This document shows, piece after piece, positions 17,061 through 25,607 of a DNA stretch of 64,000 nucleotides. Below the pieces are notes generated by a model. It ran no database searches. It saw only the letters and a program-made list of their open reading frames with translations, and was not told the DNA's origin. Made by a program: the position numbers and the translations under genes. The stretch covers positions 62,001 to 126,000 of the forward strand of contig JANSYS010000009.1 of the NCBI GenBank assembly GCA_024742275.1, written 5' to 3'. Origin of the DNA: Alphaproteobacteria bacterium (GTDB lineage Bacteria; Pseudomonadota; Alphaproteobacteria; Thalassobaculales; Thalassobaculaceae). The first letter of the stretch is position 1. The number at the start of each line of letters is the position of its first letter.

Positions 17061-17828
17061 ATGGCGCTCTTCGACGATATCGTTGCCAATCTGACACAGG
17101 AATTCATCGGGGAGTCCTCGGACCGGCTGGCCCGGATGCAGGTGTCGCTGACCAATCTCGCGGCGGCCAAAGGCGCCGACCGGGAAGAGATCATGGGGCT
17201 GTCCCGCGAGATCCACAGCGTCAAGGGCTCGGCGGCGAACTTCCAGTTCCGAACGGTGGCGACCGTCGCCCACCGGTTCGAAGACTACATGTCCGCCACC
17301 CTCGATCAGTCTCCGCTGCCGATCGAGGAGTACCAGCGCTTCGTCGACGCCCTGTCCGACTTGATCGACCTGGGTCGCGAACCCGACCCGAAACAGTCGG
17401 CGCAGATGCAGACGAAACTTCCCGTGCTCGCCGCCTTCGATCCGACCAGTGTCGCGGTGAAGCCGGGCCGGGCGCTGGTGGTGATTCGGGCACGGACGAT
17501 GGGCCACATGCTGTCTCGCGAGCTTGCGAACTGTGGCTTCATGGCGCAGACGGCGCTCGACGCGTTCGACGCGATCCGTCTCGCGGTCACCGAACGGCCG
17601 GACATCGTGCTGACATCCGCCGTGATGGACGGGATCTCGGGCGTCGAACTGATCGCCGCGATCCGCGCTTTGAAATCGACCGCCGACCTGCCTTGCGCCG
17701 TCGTGACGTCCTTCGACCGGGGCCACCCCGAGCTTAACGGACTCCCGAAGGATGCCGGCGTCGTGCGCCTGGGGAAGACGCTCTCGGACGATCTCGGCAT
17801 GGTCCTGACCGGCGTGGCCCCGCGCTGA
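17061..17828 (+). CDS. Hpt domain fused to degenerate receiver domain
   Basis: This 255-residue protein has an Hpt phosphotransfer module (residues 1-105) with phosphoacceptor His52 in REIHSVKGSAANF. A linker leads to a receiver-like domain (about 135-255). In the receiver the acidic pair that binds Mg (normally DD after the first strand) reads VVIRAR, and the phosphoacceptor position reads DIVLTSAVMDG, with Ser186 instead of Asp; the conserved Lys (LGKT) is kept. So the Hpt can probably be phosphorylated while the receiver cannot. No kinase is adjacent. The ATG at 17061 places the Hpt helix at the N terminus; 17028 is an alternative. Confidence 0.75.
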   Translation: MALFDDIVANLTQEFIGESSDRLARMQVSLTNLAAAKGADREEIMGLSREIHSVKGSAANFQFRTVATVAHRFEDYMSATLDQSPLPIEEYQRFVDALSDLIDLGREPDPKQSAQMQTKLPVLAAFDPTSVAVKPGRALVVIRARTMGHMLSRELANCGFMAQTALDAFDAIRLAVTERPDIVLTSAVMDGISGVELIAAIRALKSTADLPCAVVTSFDRGHPELNGLPKDAGVVRLGKTLSDDLGMVLTGVAPR

Positions 17829-17892
17829 TCGCACCGCCGACCTGCGCCTTTCCTCTTTGCAGGGCGCGTCAGTCGTGCTCAAACCCGCCGCC

Positions 17893-19200
17893 ATGACCGA
17901 GGCGACGACTCCCGATCCGAAAATCTCCGCCGCCCGCAGTGTCGCCTTCGACCTGCTGCGGGCGGTCCTCGCCAAGCAAACGCCGCTGGATGAGGCGCTC
18001 GTGGCCCATGACGGGCTGGCGAAACTACCGGAGCGCGACCGCGGTTTCGCGCGGACGCTGGTGGCAACGACCCTGCGCCGCCTCGGACACGTGGATCGGC
18101 TGATCGACGGCTGTCTTGCCCAGCCGCTGCCGCAGAAAGCGTCGGCCGTGCGGGACATCCTGAGGATCGCCGCAACCGAGCTGCTGATCCTGGGCGTCGC
18201 CCCCCATGCCGCCGTCGACAGCGCGGTCAATCTGGTACGCTCGCGGGGGCATGAGAAGTTCGCCAAGCTGGCCAACGCCGTGCTGCGTCGACTGGACAGG
18301 GAAAGCCGGGAGACGATCGGGACCCTGCCGGCCCTGGACGCCCTGCCGGATTGGCTTGCGGAGAGCTGGCGCGGCACCTACGGAGATGAGACGGCTGAGG
18401 CGATGGCCGCGGCCGTTCAACGCGAGCCGACACTCGACATCTCGGTGAAACAGGACCCCGATCATTGGGCCGAGGCACTCGGCGCGGAACGGCTGCCGAC
18501 CGGCACCCTGCGCCGAGCGATCGACGGACGGATCGACGCACTGCCCGGCTTCGCCGAGGGCGCATGGTGGGTTCAGGACGCCGCGGCTGCGTTGCCGGCG
18601 CGGCTGCTGGGAGCGGTTTCGGGGCGGACGGTGTTGGATCTCTGCGCCGCGCCCGGCGGCAAGACCGCGCAGCTGGCCAGCCTGGGGGCCAGCGTTATCG
18701 CCGTCGACCGGGCGCCGAGGCGGGTCAAGCGGATGCAGGCCAACCTCACCCGTCTGCGGCTTGCCGCGACCTGCGTGACGGCGGACGCCGCCGCCTGGCG
18801 TCCACCGGTCGCCGCCGATGCGGTGCTGCTCGACGCTCCTTGTTCCGCAACTGGAACGATTCGGCGTCATCCGGACATTCCCTGGCTCAAGGGCGCCGCC
18901 GACATCGCGAAACTGGCGAGCCTGCAGGATCGCCTGCTCGACGCGGCGGTGGCCATGGTCAAACCCGGCGGCTTGGTGGTGTTCTGCACCTGCTCGCTGG
19001 AAGCGACGGAGGGACCGGAGCGGATCGACGCTCTGCTGTCGCGCAACCCGGACGTGGCGCGGGTGCCGGTGGAGCCGTTGGAGATCGGCGGTCTTGCGGA
19101 ACTCGTCAGTTCCGTCGGCGATCTGCGCAGCCGACCCGACCATCTGCCCGAGCTTGGCGGTCTCGATGGCTTCTATGCCTGCCGTCTGATCCGGCGCTGA
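17893..19200 (+). CDS. rsmB: 16S rRNA m5C967 methyltransferase RsmB-like
   Basis: This 435-residue protein has an N-terminal NusB-like RNA-binding domain (about residues 10-140) and a C-terminal Rossmann methyltransferase. The SAM-binding motif is LDLCAAPGGKT (about 248-258). The two catalytic cysteines of RNA m5C methyltransferases are present in APCSATG (about 316) and CTCSLEATEG (about 365). It methylates C5 of a cytosine in 16S rRNA in the cytoplasm. The ATG at 17893 is chosen over the TTG at 17857. Position next to rpe and a heparinase-family gene recalls a cluster common in Alphaproteobacteria. Confidence 0.9.
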   Translation: MTEATTPDPKISAARSVAFDLLRAVLAKQTPLDEALVAHDGLAKLPERDRGFARTLVATTLRRLGHVDRLIDGCLAQPLPQKASAVRDILRIAATELLILGVAPHAAVDSAVNLVRSRGHEKFAKLANAVLRRLDRESRETIGTLPALDALPDWLAESWRGTYGDETAEAMAAAVQREPTLDISVKQDPDHWAEALGAERLPTGTLRRAIDGRIDALPGFAEGAWWVQDAAAALPARLLGAVSGRTVLDLCAAPGGKTAQLASLGASVIAVDRAPRRVKRMQANLTRLRLAATCVTADAAAWRPPVAADAVLLDAPCSATGTIRRHPDIPWLKGAADIAKLASLQDRLLDAAVAMVKPGGLVVFCTCSLEATEGPERIDALLSRNPDVARVPVEPLEIGGLAELVSSVGDLRSRPDHLPELGGLDGFYACRLIRR

Positions 19201-19278
19201 ACCCGTCGGCCGACGATCGTCCCATCCGAAAGGCCGGTCGCGCTTGAAGCGGTCGGCGCAACCTGCTACCTGCCGGGC

Positions 19279-19944
19279 ATGGCCAATGTACCGCTGATCG
19301 CGCCCTCCATCCTCGCCGCCGACTTCGCCAAGCTTGGCGAGGAAATCCGAGCGGTCGACGCCGCCGGCGCCGACTGGATCCATGTGGACGTGATGGACGG
19401 CCACTTCGTTCCCAACATCTCGCTCGGCCCGGCGATCGTGAAGGCGATCCGCCCCTACACGGACAAGACTTTCGACGTTCACCTCATGATCTCGCCGGTC
19501 GACGCGTATGTCGGCGACTTCATCGAGGCAGGCGCCGATATCGTGACGGTGCATCCGGAGGCGGGACCGCACATCCACCGCACCCTGCAGCTCATCCGGT
19601 CGCTGGGAGCCAAAGCGGGCGTCGCCCTCAACCCGGGAACGCCGGTCGAGGCACTCGACAATCTGATGGATATGGTCGACCTGATCCTGGTGATGACCGT
19701 GAATCCGGGGTTCGGCGGACAGGCATTCATTCCCTCGCAACTTGAGAAGATTGCCGCCGCCCGCGCCCGGATCGACGCGTCGGGCCGCGACATCCGGCTG
19801 GAGGTCGACGGTGGCGTGACCGCCGAGACGGCCGGCCGGATCGTTTCTGCCGGTGCGGATGTTCTGGTCGCCGGCACCGCCACCTTCAAGGGCGGCGCCC
19901 AAGTCTATGCGGCGAACATCGCCGCCATTCGGGCCGCCAACTGA
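19279..19944 (+). CDS. rpe: Ribulose-phosphate 3-epimerase
   Basis: This 221-residue TIM-barrel enzyme interconverts ribulose-5-phosphate and xylulose-5-phosphate in the pentose phosphate or Calvin pathway. The family motifs are intact: [12 protein letters not shown] at the N terminus, [15 protein letters not shown] with catalytic Asp and metal His, [15 protein letters not shown] and LEVDGGV with the second catalytic Asp, and a phosphate-binding GTATF. Length matches the family. The next gene starts 14 bp downstream behind its own GGGAG site. Confidence 0.97.
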   Translation: MANVPLIAPSILAADFAKLGEEIRAVDAAGADWIHVDVMDGHFVPNISLGPAIVKAIRPYTDKTFDVHLMISPVDAYVGDFIEAGADIVTVHPEAGPHIHRTLQLIRSLGAKAGVALNPGTPVEALDNLMDMVDLILVMTVNPGFGGQAFIPSQLEKIAAARARIDASGRDIRLEVDGGVTAETAGRIVSAGADVLVAGTATFKGGAQVYAANIAAIRAAN

Positions 19945-19957
19945 CGGGAGACGAGCG

Positions 19958-21613
19958 GTGAACAGGCGGCGGGATCGGCGCGGACTGTCTGATCGCCTGC
20001 GGGACGCCTATTTCGCCTCGCCGGTGCATGCTTGGCGTTTGTCCGGACCGGTGCCGGACGCCCTTTCGGTAGCCGTGGCCGATGCCTGGACCGGTAATCC
20101 GGATCTCGGTCGCGAACTCCTCGAAGGCACATACACGATCGGCGGTACGACGGTTCAGGTCGGCGCCGATCCATGGAGTCAGACCGGCTATTCCGACATC
20201 GCGCTGGAAGCGCTCCACCGCTTCGAGTGGATGCGCGATCTGCGGGACCTCGGGGGCGACGCGGCCCGGCGTCGGGCGCGTGACCTGGTCGGCGCCTGGA
20301 TCGATCGCCACGGCGCCTGGGACCGGTTCGCCTGGCGTCCGGATCTGTTGGCCGGCAGGGTCGCCGCCTGGGTCCATACCTTCGGGTTCTTCGCCGAGTC
20401 GGCCGATGACGAATTCCGGCGCCGGGTTTTGGAGTCGCTGAACCGGCAGTACCGGCACCTGCTGAGCGCTGCCGATGGCGGTCCAAATGGGGTGGCGCGG
20501 CTTGAGACGCTCCGCGGCGCTCTGATCGCAGGCGTCGCACTGGGGGGCGACGCCGACGAGATCCAGGATCTTGTCGACCGGCTCGACGGGGCCATCCGCG
20601 CCCAGATCCTGCCCGATGGCGGACACCGCTCCCGATCGCCTGCCCTTCAGTCGGACGCGCTCGCCGCGCTCGTGGATGCCCGGGCGGCGCTGCGCGCGGC
20701 CGGTCGCGAGTCCACGGCGGTTCTGGACGAGACGGTGCAGCGGATGACGGGCGTGCTGCGGATGCTGCGTCACGGCGACGGCGGAATGGCCCTCTTCAAC
20801 GGCGCGACCGAGGGGCAGGTCTGGCGGCTTGACACGCTGATTGCCCGAACGGAGACCAAAACCCGGGCCGTGGCCTCGGCGACCGATACCGGGTTCGAGC
20901 GGATGGCCGCCGGCCGGGCCGTCGCGATCCTCGATTCGAGACCACCGGTGGCCGACGACGACACCGCCCATGCCGGGACCCTCAGCTTCGAATTCTCGAT
21001 CGGCAAGGAGCGGCTGATCGTGAATTGCGGCGCCGCCCCCGGCGACCCCCGCTGGCATGGACTTCTGCGTGCGTCGGCCGCCCATTCCGGTCTGGTGATC
21101 GACGACACCAACACGACCGAACTGCGCGCCGACGGCAGCTTCGGGCGGCGGCCTGAACAGGTTCGCCTTGAACGCTGGGAGGCCGACGGCTCGGTCTGGG
21201 TGGAGGCCGAGCACGACGGATACCGGGACAGCCACGCGATCCTGCACCGGCGGCGGCTGTTCCTGGCGGCCGGCGGCGATGATCTGCGCGGCGAGGACGT
21301 GCTCACCTATACGGGGGGGCCCGGCGCAAAGCCCGAGGAAGCGGCGATCCGGTTTCACCTGCATCCGCGGGTATCCGCGTCCCTGATCCAGAACGGCGCG
21401 TCGGTTCTGCTGCGCATGCCGTCGGGGTCGGGCTGGCGTCTGCGGGCGACCGGCGGTCGGCTGGCGCTGAACGAGAGCGTCTATTTCGGCGAAGGCGGTC
21501 GGCTGCAGCGCACCCGCCAGATCGTCCTCTCCGTCGGGTTGGGGGGGATTCGAGAGGAAGGATCGGTTTCGGTCAAATGGGCGCTGCGGCGCGAGGATCG
21601 CCGTCCCGGATGA
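19958..21613 (+). CDS. Heparinase II/III family protein
   Basis: This 551-residue protein has an N-terminal alpha-helical toroid region (repeated W and R residues, for example AWRPDLLAGRVAAWVHTFG) and a C-terminal beta-sandwich (from about residue 340, FEFSIGKERLIVNCG to LAPLNESVYF-like sequence near the end), the architecture of heparinase II/III polysaccharide lyases. Proteins of this type sit beside rsmB/rpe/purH in many Alphaproteobacteria and their substrate is not known. No signal peptide is evident. The GTG at 19958 preceded by GGGAG is the chosen start; upstream extension would overlap rpe. It may process or modify the surface polysaccharide made by the genes that follow. Confidence 0.82.
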   Translation: MNRRRDRRGLSDRLRDAYFASPVHAWRLSGPVPDALSVAVADAWTGNPDLGRELLEGTYTIGGTTVQVGADPWSQTGYSDIALEALHRFEWMRDLRDLGGDAARRRARDLVGAWIDRHGAWDRFAWRPDLLAGRVAAWVHTFGFFAESADDEFRRRVLESLNRQYRHLLSAADGGPNGVARLETLRGALIAGVALGGDADEIQDLVDRLDGAIRAQILPDGGHRSRSPALQSDALAALVDARAALRAAGRESTAVLDETVQRMTGVLRMLRHGDGGMALFNGATEGQVWRLDTLIARTETKTRAVASATDTGFERMAAGRAVAILDSRPPVADDDTAHAGTLSFEFSIGKERLIVNCGAAPGDPRWHGLLRASAAHSGLVIDDTNTTELRADGSFGRRPEQVRLERWEADGSVWVEAEHDGYRDSHAILHRRRLFLAAGGDDLRGEDVLTYTGGPGAKPEEAAIRFHLHPRVSASLIQNGASVLLRMPSGSGWRLRATGGRLALNESVYFGEGGRLQRTRQIVLSVGLGGIREEGSVSVKWALRREDRRPG

Positions 21614-21681
21614 ACCGCGGCGTTTTCGGCGCCGGAAAGCAACCTACCCCGGCGCCCGCCGGCTGTGTATAAGCCCTCGCG

Positions 21682-22692
21682 ATGCTTGCGCTTCTGATCA
21701 CTGTCGGGCTTGCCTTCCTGGTCTCCTGCCTCGCCACCCGGGCGCTGCTGGGTCTGTTGCGGCGTGCTTCGGTGATCGATCATCCGAACGACCGGTCCAG
21801 TCACGAGGTTCCGACCCCGCGCGGCGGTGGCCTTGCCGTGATCGTCACCGTCGTCGGCGCCGCCTTCGCATGGTCGGTGGCGGAGGGAACGACGTCGGAC
21901 GGCCTTGGGATCGTGCTCGGCCTCTCGATCGCCCTGAGCGTCCTGTCCTTCATCGACGATCTGCGCGATCTCTCCGCCGGGATCCGTATCGCCAGTCACG
22001 CGCTGGCCGTGGCGGGCGGACTCTGGGCGCTTGGCGGGGCCGGCGCGTTCGCTGCCTATCTGCCGCAGCCGCTCGATCTCGCCCTGACCGGCCTGGCCTG
22101 GCTTTGGTTCATCAACCTCTACAACTTCATGGACGGGATCGACGGGATCGACGGGTCGGAGGCGGTCTGCGTTTCGGTTGGGGTCGTCGGCCTCGTCCTG
22201 TTCGGCATGGCGCCGGCGGGGCTGCTCGGGCCGGCCGCCGCGGTTGCCGGGGCCGCGCTCGGGTTCCTGGTCTGGAACTGGCACCGGGCAAAGGTGTTTC
22301 TAGGCGATTCCGGCAGCGTGCCGCTCGGCTACCTGATCGGCTACCTGCTGATCGTCTCGGCCCAGCCCGGCGGCGGCGCGCTGGCGGCCGCTTTGGTGTT
22401 GCCCCTGGTCTTCGTGGTCGACGCTTCGGTAACCCTGCTGCGCCGGATTGCGCGGGGCGAACGGCCGACCGAGGCCCACCGGGAACACGCCTATCAGCGG
22501 GCGGTGCAGGGCGGCTGGAGTCACGACCGGGTCTGCCTCGCTGTGATTTCGGCCAACGCCGCTCTCATCGCGGTCGCCTGGTTCGTGGCGCCCTGGCAGC
22601 CCTGGATCGGCCTCGCTCTCGGCCTCTGCATCGCCGGTCTTACCTATCGGGGCTTCCATGCGGTCGGCAACCGGCGGGAGCGAGCCGGATGA
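21682..22692 (+). CDS. Undecaprenyl-phosphate glycosyl-1-phosphate transferase (WecA/WbpL-like)
   Basis: This 336-residue polytopic membrane protein has about ten helices and the MraY/WecA-family signatures: VIDHPNDRSSHEVPTPRGGG near the N terminus, SFIDDLRD (catalytic Asp pair), NLYNFMDGIDGIDG and KVFLGDSGS, plus a cytoplasmic AHREHAYQRAV histidine-rich loop. It transfers a sugar-1-phosphate, typically an N-acetylhexosamine, to undecaprenyl phosphate as the first membrane step of O-antigen or exopolysaccharide synthesis. Its stop overlaps the next start as ATGA. Adjacency to a reductase and a WbpM-type dehydratase suggests a 6-deoxy-HexNAc substrate such as QuiNAc, which is inference. Confidence 0.85.
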   Translation: MLALLITVGLAFLVSCLATRALLGLLRRASVIDHPNDRSSHEVPTPRGGGLAVIVTVVGAAFAWSVAEGTTSDGLGIVLGLSIALSVLSFIDDLRDLSAGIRIASHALAVAGGLWALGGAGAFAAYLPQPLDLALTGLAWLWFINLYNFMDGIDGIDGSEAVCVSVGVVGLVLFGMAPAGLLGPAAAVAGAALGFLVWNWHRAKVFLGDSGSVPLGYLIGYLLIVSAQPGGGALAAALVLPLVFVVDASVTLLRRIARGERPTEAHREHAYQRAVQGGWSHDRVCLAVISANAALIAVAWFVAPWQPWIGLALGLCIAGLTYRGFHAVGNRRERAG

Positions 22693-23645
22693 AGGTCCTC
22701 GTCACCGGCGCCAGCGGCTATATCGGCCGGGCCGTCCTACGGGATCTGGAAGCGTCGGGACACGAACCGGTCGCGGCCGTCCGCGATCCGAGACGATTGC
22801 CGGAGCATTGGCGCGGGCGGGCCGTCACCGTCCTGGATCTTGGGCAGGACACCGACTGGTCCGGGGCGATCGCCGGCGTGGACGGGGTCGTCCACCTCGC
22901 CGGCCCGAGCGACCCGGACGGGATTTCGGAAGCCGACCTGATCCGCACCATTGTTAATGGTTCGAAACGACTTGCCGAAGCGTCGGTCAGTGCCGGGGTG
23001 AGCCGATTCGTCCTCGTCAGTTCGGTCAAGGCGATGGCCGACACCACCCCGGTCGCGGGCGTGGACGAGAAAGCCGCGCCTGCCCCGACCGACGCCTATG
23101 GCCGAGCGAAGCTCGCCGCCGAGCGGGCGGTTGAAGCGATCGGGGCGGAGGGCGCCGGAATGGAGGTCGCGGTCTTGCGTCCGGCCCCCGTCTACGGTCC
23201 CGGAAGTGGCGGCAACCTGCGGCGCATGGTCGATTTCCTGCGTACGTCTCCTCCCGTCCTGCCCCTCGGCATCACCGGCAATCGACGGTCGTTCCTCCAT
23301 CGCGACAGTCTTTGCGCGGCGATTCTCGCCTGTTTGGAACATCCGCGGGCCGGCGGCCGAACCTTCTGCGTTACCGATGGAGAGACGCTGTCGACCGCCG
23401 ATCTGACCCGGCGGATACTCGAGGCCCATGGCCGCCGCGCGCTGTTGCTGCCGGTGCCGGCCGCGGGTCTGCGCCTGCTCGGGCGCGCAGGGCGCCGCCT
23501 GGGGGCGTCCAGCGTCTTCGACGGTTCCGCGCTCCGCGACGCTCTAGGATGGAAACCGGTCGTCGACCCGCGTGCCGGGATGATAGAGGCTGTGCGTCAG
23601 ACGGTCGATCCTCTGCTGCCGGCCGCTCCGGAGGGCCAGCCGTGA
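22689..23645 (+). CDS. NAD-dependent epimerase/4-ketoreductase (WbpV/WreQ-like)
   Basis: This 318-residue extended SDR has the GASGYIG dinucleotide motif at residues 7-13 and the catalytic YGRAK (Y-x3-K), with SSVKAM supplying the Ser. The position between a WbpL-type transferase and a WbpM-type 4,6-dehydratase matches gene trios in which this enzyme reduces or epimerises UDP-4-keto-6-deoxy-GlcNAc. The exact reaction (4-reduction to UDP-QuiNAc or 4-epimerisation) is not decided by sequence. The start overlaps the transferase stop (ATGA), indicating coupling. Confidence 0.8.
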   Translation: MKVLVTGASGYIGRAVLRDLEASGHEPVAAVRDPRRLPEHWRGRAVTVLDLGQDTDWSGAIAGVDGVVHLAGPSDPDGISEADLIRTIVNGSKRLAEASVSAGVSRFVLVSSVKAMADTTPVAGVDEKAAPAPTDAYGRAKLAAERAVEAIGAEGAGMEVAVLRPAPVYGPGSGGNLRRMVDFLRTSPPVLPLGITGNRRSFLHRDSLCAAILACLEHPRAGGRTFCVTDGETLSTADLTRRILEAHGRRALLLPVPAAGLRLLGRAGRRLGASSVFDGSALRDALGWKPVVDPRAGMIEAVRQTVDPLLPAAPEGQP

Positions 23646-23685
23646 TAGACTTCGACCGATCGCCCACCCCAATCCGGGACCCAGC

Positions 23686-25590
23686 ATGAACGCCCGCGCC
23701 TTTCGCCGCTCGCTGCTGATCTTCGGCCACGACACGTTCCTGGCCGCGGTATCGTTTCCTCTGGCGCTTTACATCCGCCTCGGCGAGGACATCGTGCGAT
23801 GGCCGGAGCAGGCGATCACTCACGGGACGGCCCTGTTCACGCTGACCGCGCTCGCCGTGTTCCTTGTGATGCGGCTCGACACCCATATCTGGCGGTACAC
23901 CTCGGTCGGCGATCTGGCGCAGATCGTGCGGGCGGTGCTGGTGATCATCGCGGCATTCCTGGCGCTGCAGTTCGTCGTCACCCGTCTGGAGACCCTGCCG
24001 CGCTCGTTCCTTTTAATCGAGGCGGTGCTGCTGACGATCATGTTGACCCTGCCGCGCGTCAGCTACCGGCTCATGAAGGACGGGACGATCTCCGCCCTGT
24101 TCGAGCGCAATGCCCAGGACCGGGTGCCCGTTCTCCTGATTGGCGCGGGAGACGGGGCCGACCTTTTCATCCGGGAGACCGCGCCGGGCCACGAGGTGCC
24201 CTATCGCGTGGTGGGAATCGTCGATGATCGCGATTCGCGGACCGGGCGCCGCATCCGGGGCGTGCCGGTCTACGGCGGCCTGCACAATCTGCAGGAGGTG
24301 GTCGAGCGCCTCACGGATTCCGGCGTGCGCCCGCAACGCATCGTGATGACCCGGCGGCAGATCGACGGTGCGACGATCCGCACCCTCCTCGATGCCGCCG
24401 ACGGACTCGGGATACCGGTCAGCCGCATGCCGACGCTCGGCGCGCTGGAATCCGCCGGCGAGACCCAGGTGCAGCTTCGACCGATCAACGTGGAGGACGT
24501 GCTCGGCCGACCGCAGGCGACTCTCGACCGTCCGGCCATGCGGCGGCTGATCGAGGGACGGCGGGTGATGGTCACCGGGGCCGGCGGCACCATCGGCGCC
24601 GAACTTGTGCGCCAGGTCGCCGATATCGGCCCGGCCCATATCACCCTGGTCGATCAGTCGGAATACGCCCTGTACCGCATCGATCTCGAACTGGCCGAGC
24701 GGGTGTCGGATCTGCCGCGCGCCGCTCTGATCGGCGACGTGCGGGACCGGGCGCGCATGGACGAGATCCTGTCGGAGGCGCGGCCGGAGATCCTGTTCCA
24801 CGCCGCCGCCCTGAAGCACGTACCGCTGATGGAGGCCAATGTCTGCGACGCGGTGCTGACCAACGCGGTCGGCACCCGGATCGTCGCCGATGCGGCCCGG
24901 GCCGCAGGGGTGGGAACCGTGGTGGTGATCTCAACCGACAAGGCGGTCAATCCGACCAATGTCATGGGGGCCACCAAGCGCCTGGCCGAAGCCTACTGCC
25001 AGGCGATGGACGTGGATGGCGGCACCCGCTTCGTCACCACCCGGTTCGGCAACGTGCTGGGTTCGACCGGCTCGGTCGTACCGCTGTTCCAGCGCCAGCT
25101 CGAGCGTGGCGGGCCGCTGACCGTGACGCATCCGGACATCACCCGTTACTTCATGACCGTGCGCGAGGCGGTTGAACTGGTACTTCAGGCCGCGGCCTTG
25201 GAGACCGCCGCGCCGCGGGAGCGGGGCGGTATCACCGTGCTGGACATGGGCGAGCCGGTGAAGATCGTCGATCTGGCCGACCGGATGATCCGGCTGGCGG
25301 GGCTGGAACCGGGCAAGGATATCGAGATCGCCTTCACCGGTCTTCGGCCCGGCGAGAAGCTTCACGAGGAGCTGTTCCACGGGGCCGAAACTCTGGAACC
25401 GACGGAGATACCCGCCATCCGCCGGGCCCATCCCCGTACCGCCGACCGCGCGCTGATCGAACGCGGACTGGATGAGTTGGAGGCCGCGGCGCGTGCGCGG
25501 CAAACCGCCGCCACGATGGAGACTCTCGGGCGCATGGTGCCGGAGTACGAAGGCGGTACCGCGCGGCCCGCGGCGGCGGAGCGATCCTAG
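23686..25590 (+). CDS. WbpM/CapD-type UDP-HexNAc 4,6-dehydratase, membrane-bound
   Basis: This 634-residue protein has four N-terminal transmembrane helices (about residues 12-125), a first Rossmann region (LLIGAGDGADLF, about 148) and a catalytic extended SDR domain with GAGGTIGAELVRQ (about 297-309). The active site is the STDKAVNPTNVMGATK type, in which Met replaces the usual Tyr, typical of WbpM/FlaA1/CapD dehydratases that convert UDP-GlcNAc to the 4-keto-6-deoxy sugar. The C-terminal motif RPGEKLHEELF is also diagnostic. It ends the rightward surface-polysaccharide set, 40 bp after the preceding gene. Confidence 0.9.
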   Translation: MNARAFRRSLLIFGHDTFLAAVSFPLALYIRLGEDIVRWPEQAITHGTALFTLTALAVFLVMRLDTHIWRYTSVGDLAQIVRAVLVIIAAFLALQFVVTRLETLPRSFLLIEAVLLTIMLTLPRVSYRLMKDGTISALFERNAQDRVPVLLIGAGDGADLFIRETAPGHEVPYRVVGIVDDRDSRTGRRIRGVPVYGGLHNLQEVVERLTDSGVRPQRIVMTRRQIDGATIRTLLDAADGLGIPVSRMPTLGALESAGETQVQLRPINVEDVLGRPQATLDRPAMRRLIEGRRVMVTGAGGTIGAELVRQVADIGPAHITLVDQSEYALYRIDLELAERVSDLPRAALIGDVRDRARMDEILSEARPEILFHAAALKHVPLMEANVCDAVLTNAVGTRIVADAARAAGVGTVVVISTDKAVNPTNVMGATKRLAEAYCQAMDVDGGTRFVTTRFGNVLGSTGSVVPLFQRQLERGGPLTVTHPDITRYFMTVREAVELVLQAAALETAAPRERGGITVLDMGEPVKIVDLADRMIRLAGLEPGKDIEIAFTGLRPGEKLHEELFHGAETLEPTEIPAIRRAHPRTADRALIERGLDELEAAARARQTAATMETLGRMVPEYEGGTARPAAAERS

Positions 25591-25607
25591 CGCCCCGGTC
25601 CTGAGCG

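Noticed and set aside
14483..18377. Long minus-strand frames (566 and 807 codons) opposite polA, the arginase-family gene, the Hpt protein and rsmB
   Set aside because: Both are antisense to well-supported genes, have low-complexity RHDQ-rich translations and no motifs. Their length follows from codon bias at third positions.
18025..21364. Long minus-strand frames opposite rsmB, rpe and the heparinase-family gene
   Set aside because: No recognisable domain and no ribosome-binding sites; they mirror real plus-strand genes.
22134..22160. Tandem GACGGGATC repeats as a microsatellite
   Set aside because: They encode MDGIDGIDG, the conserved active-site region of the glycosyl-1-phosphate transferase, so the repetition is explained by protein constraint.
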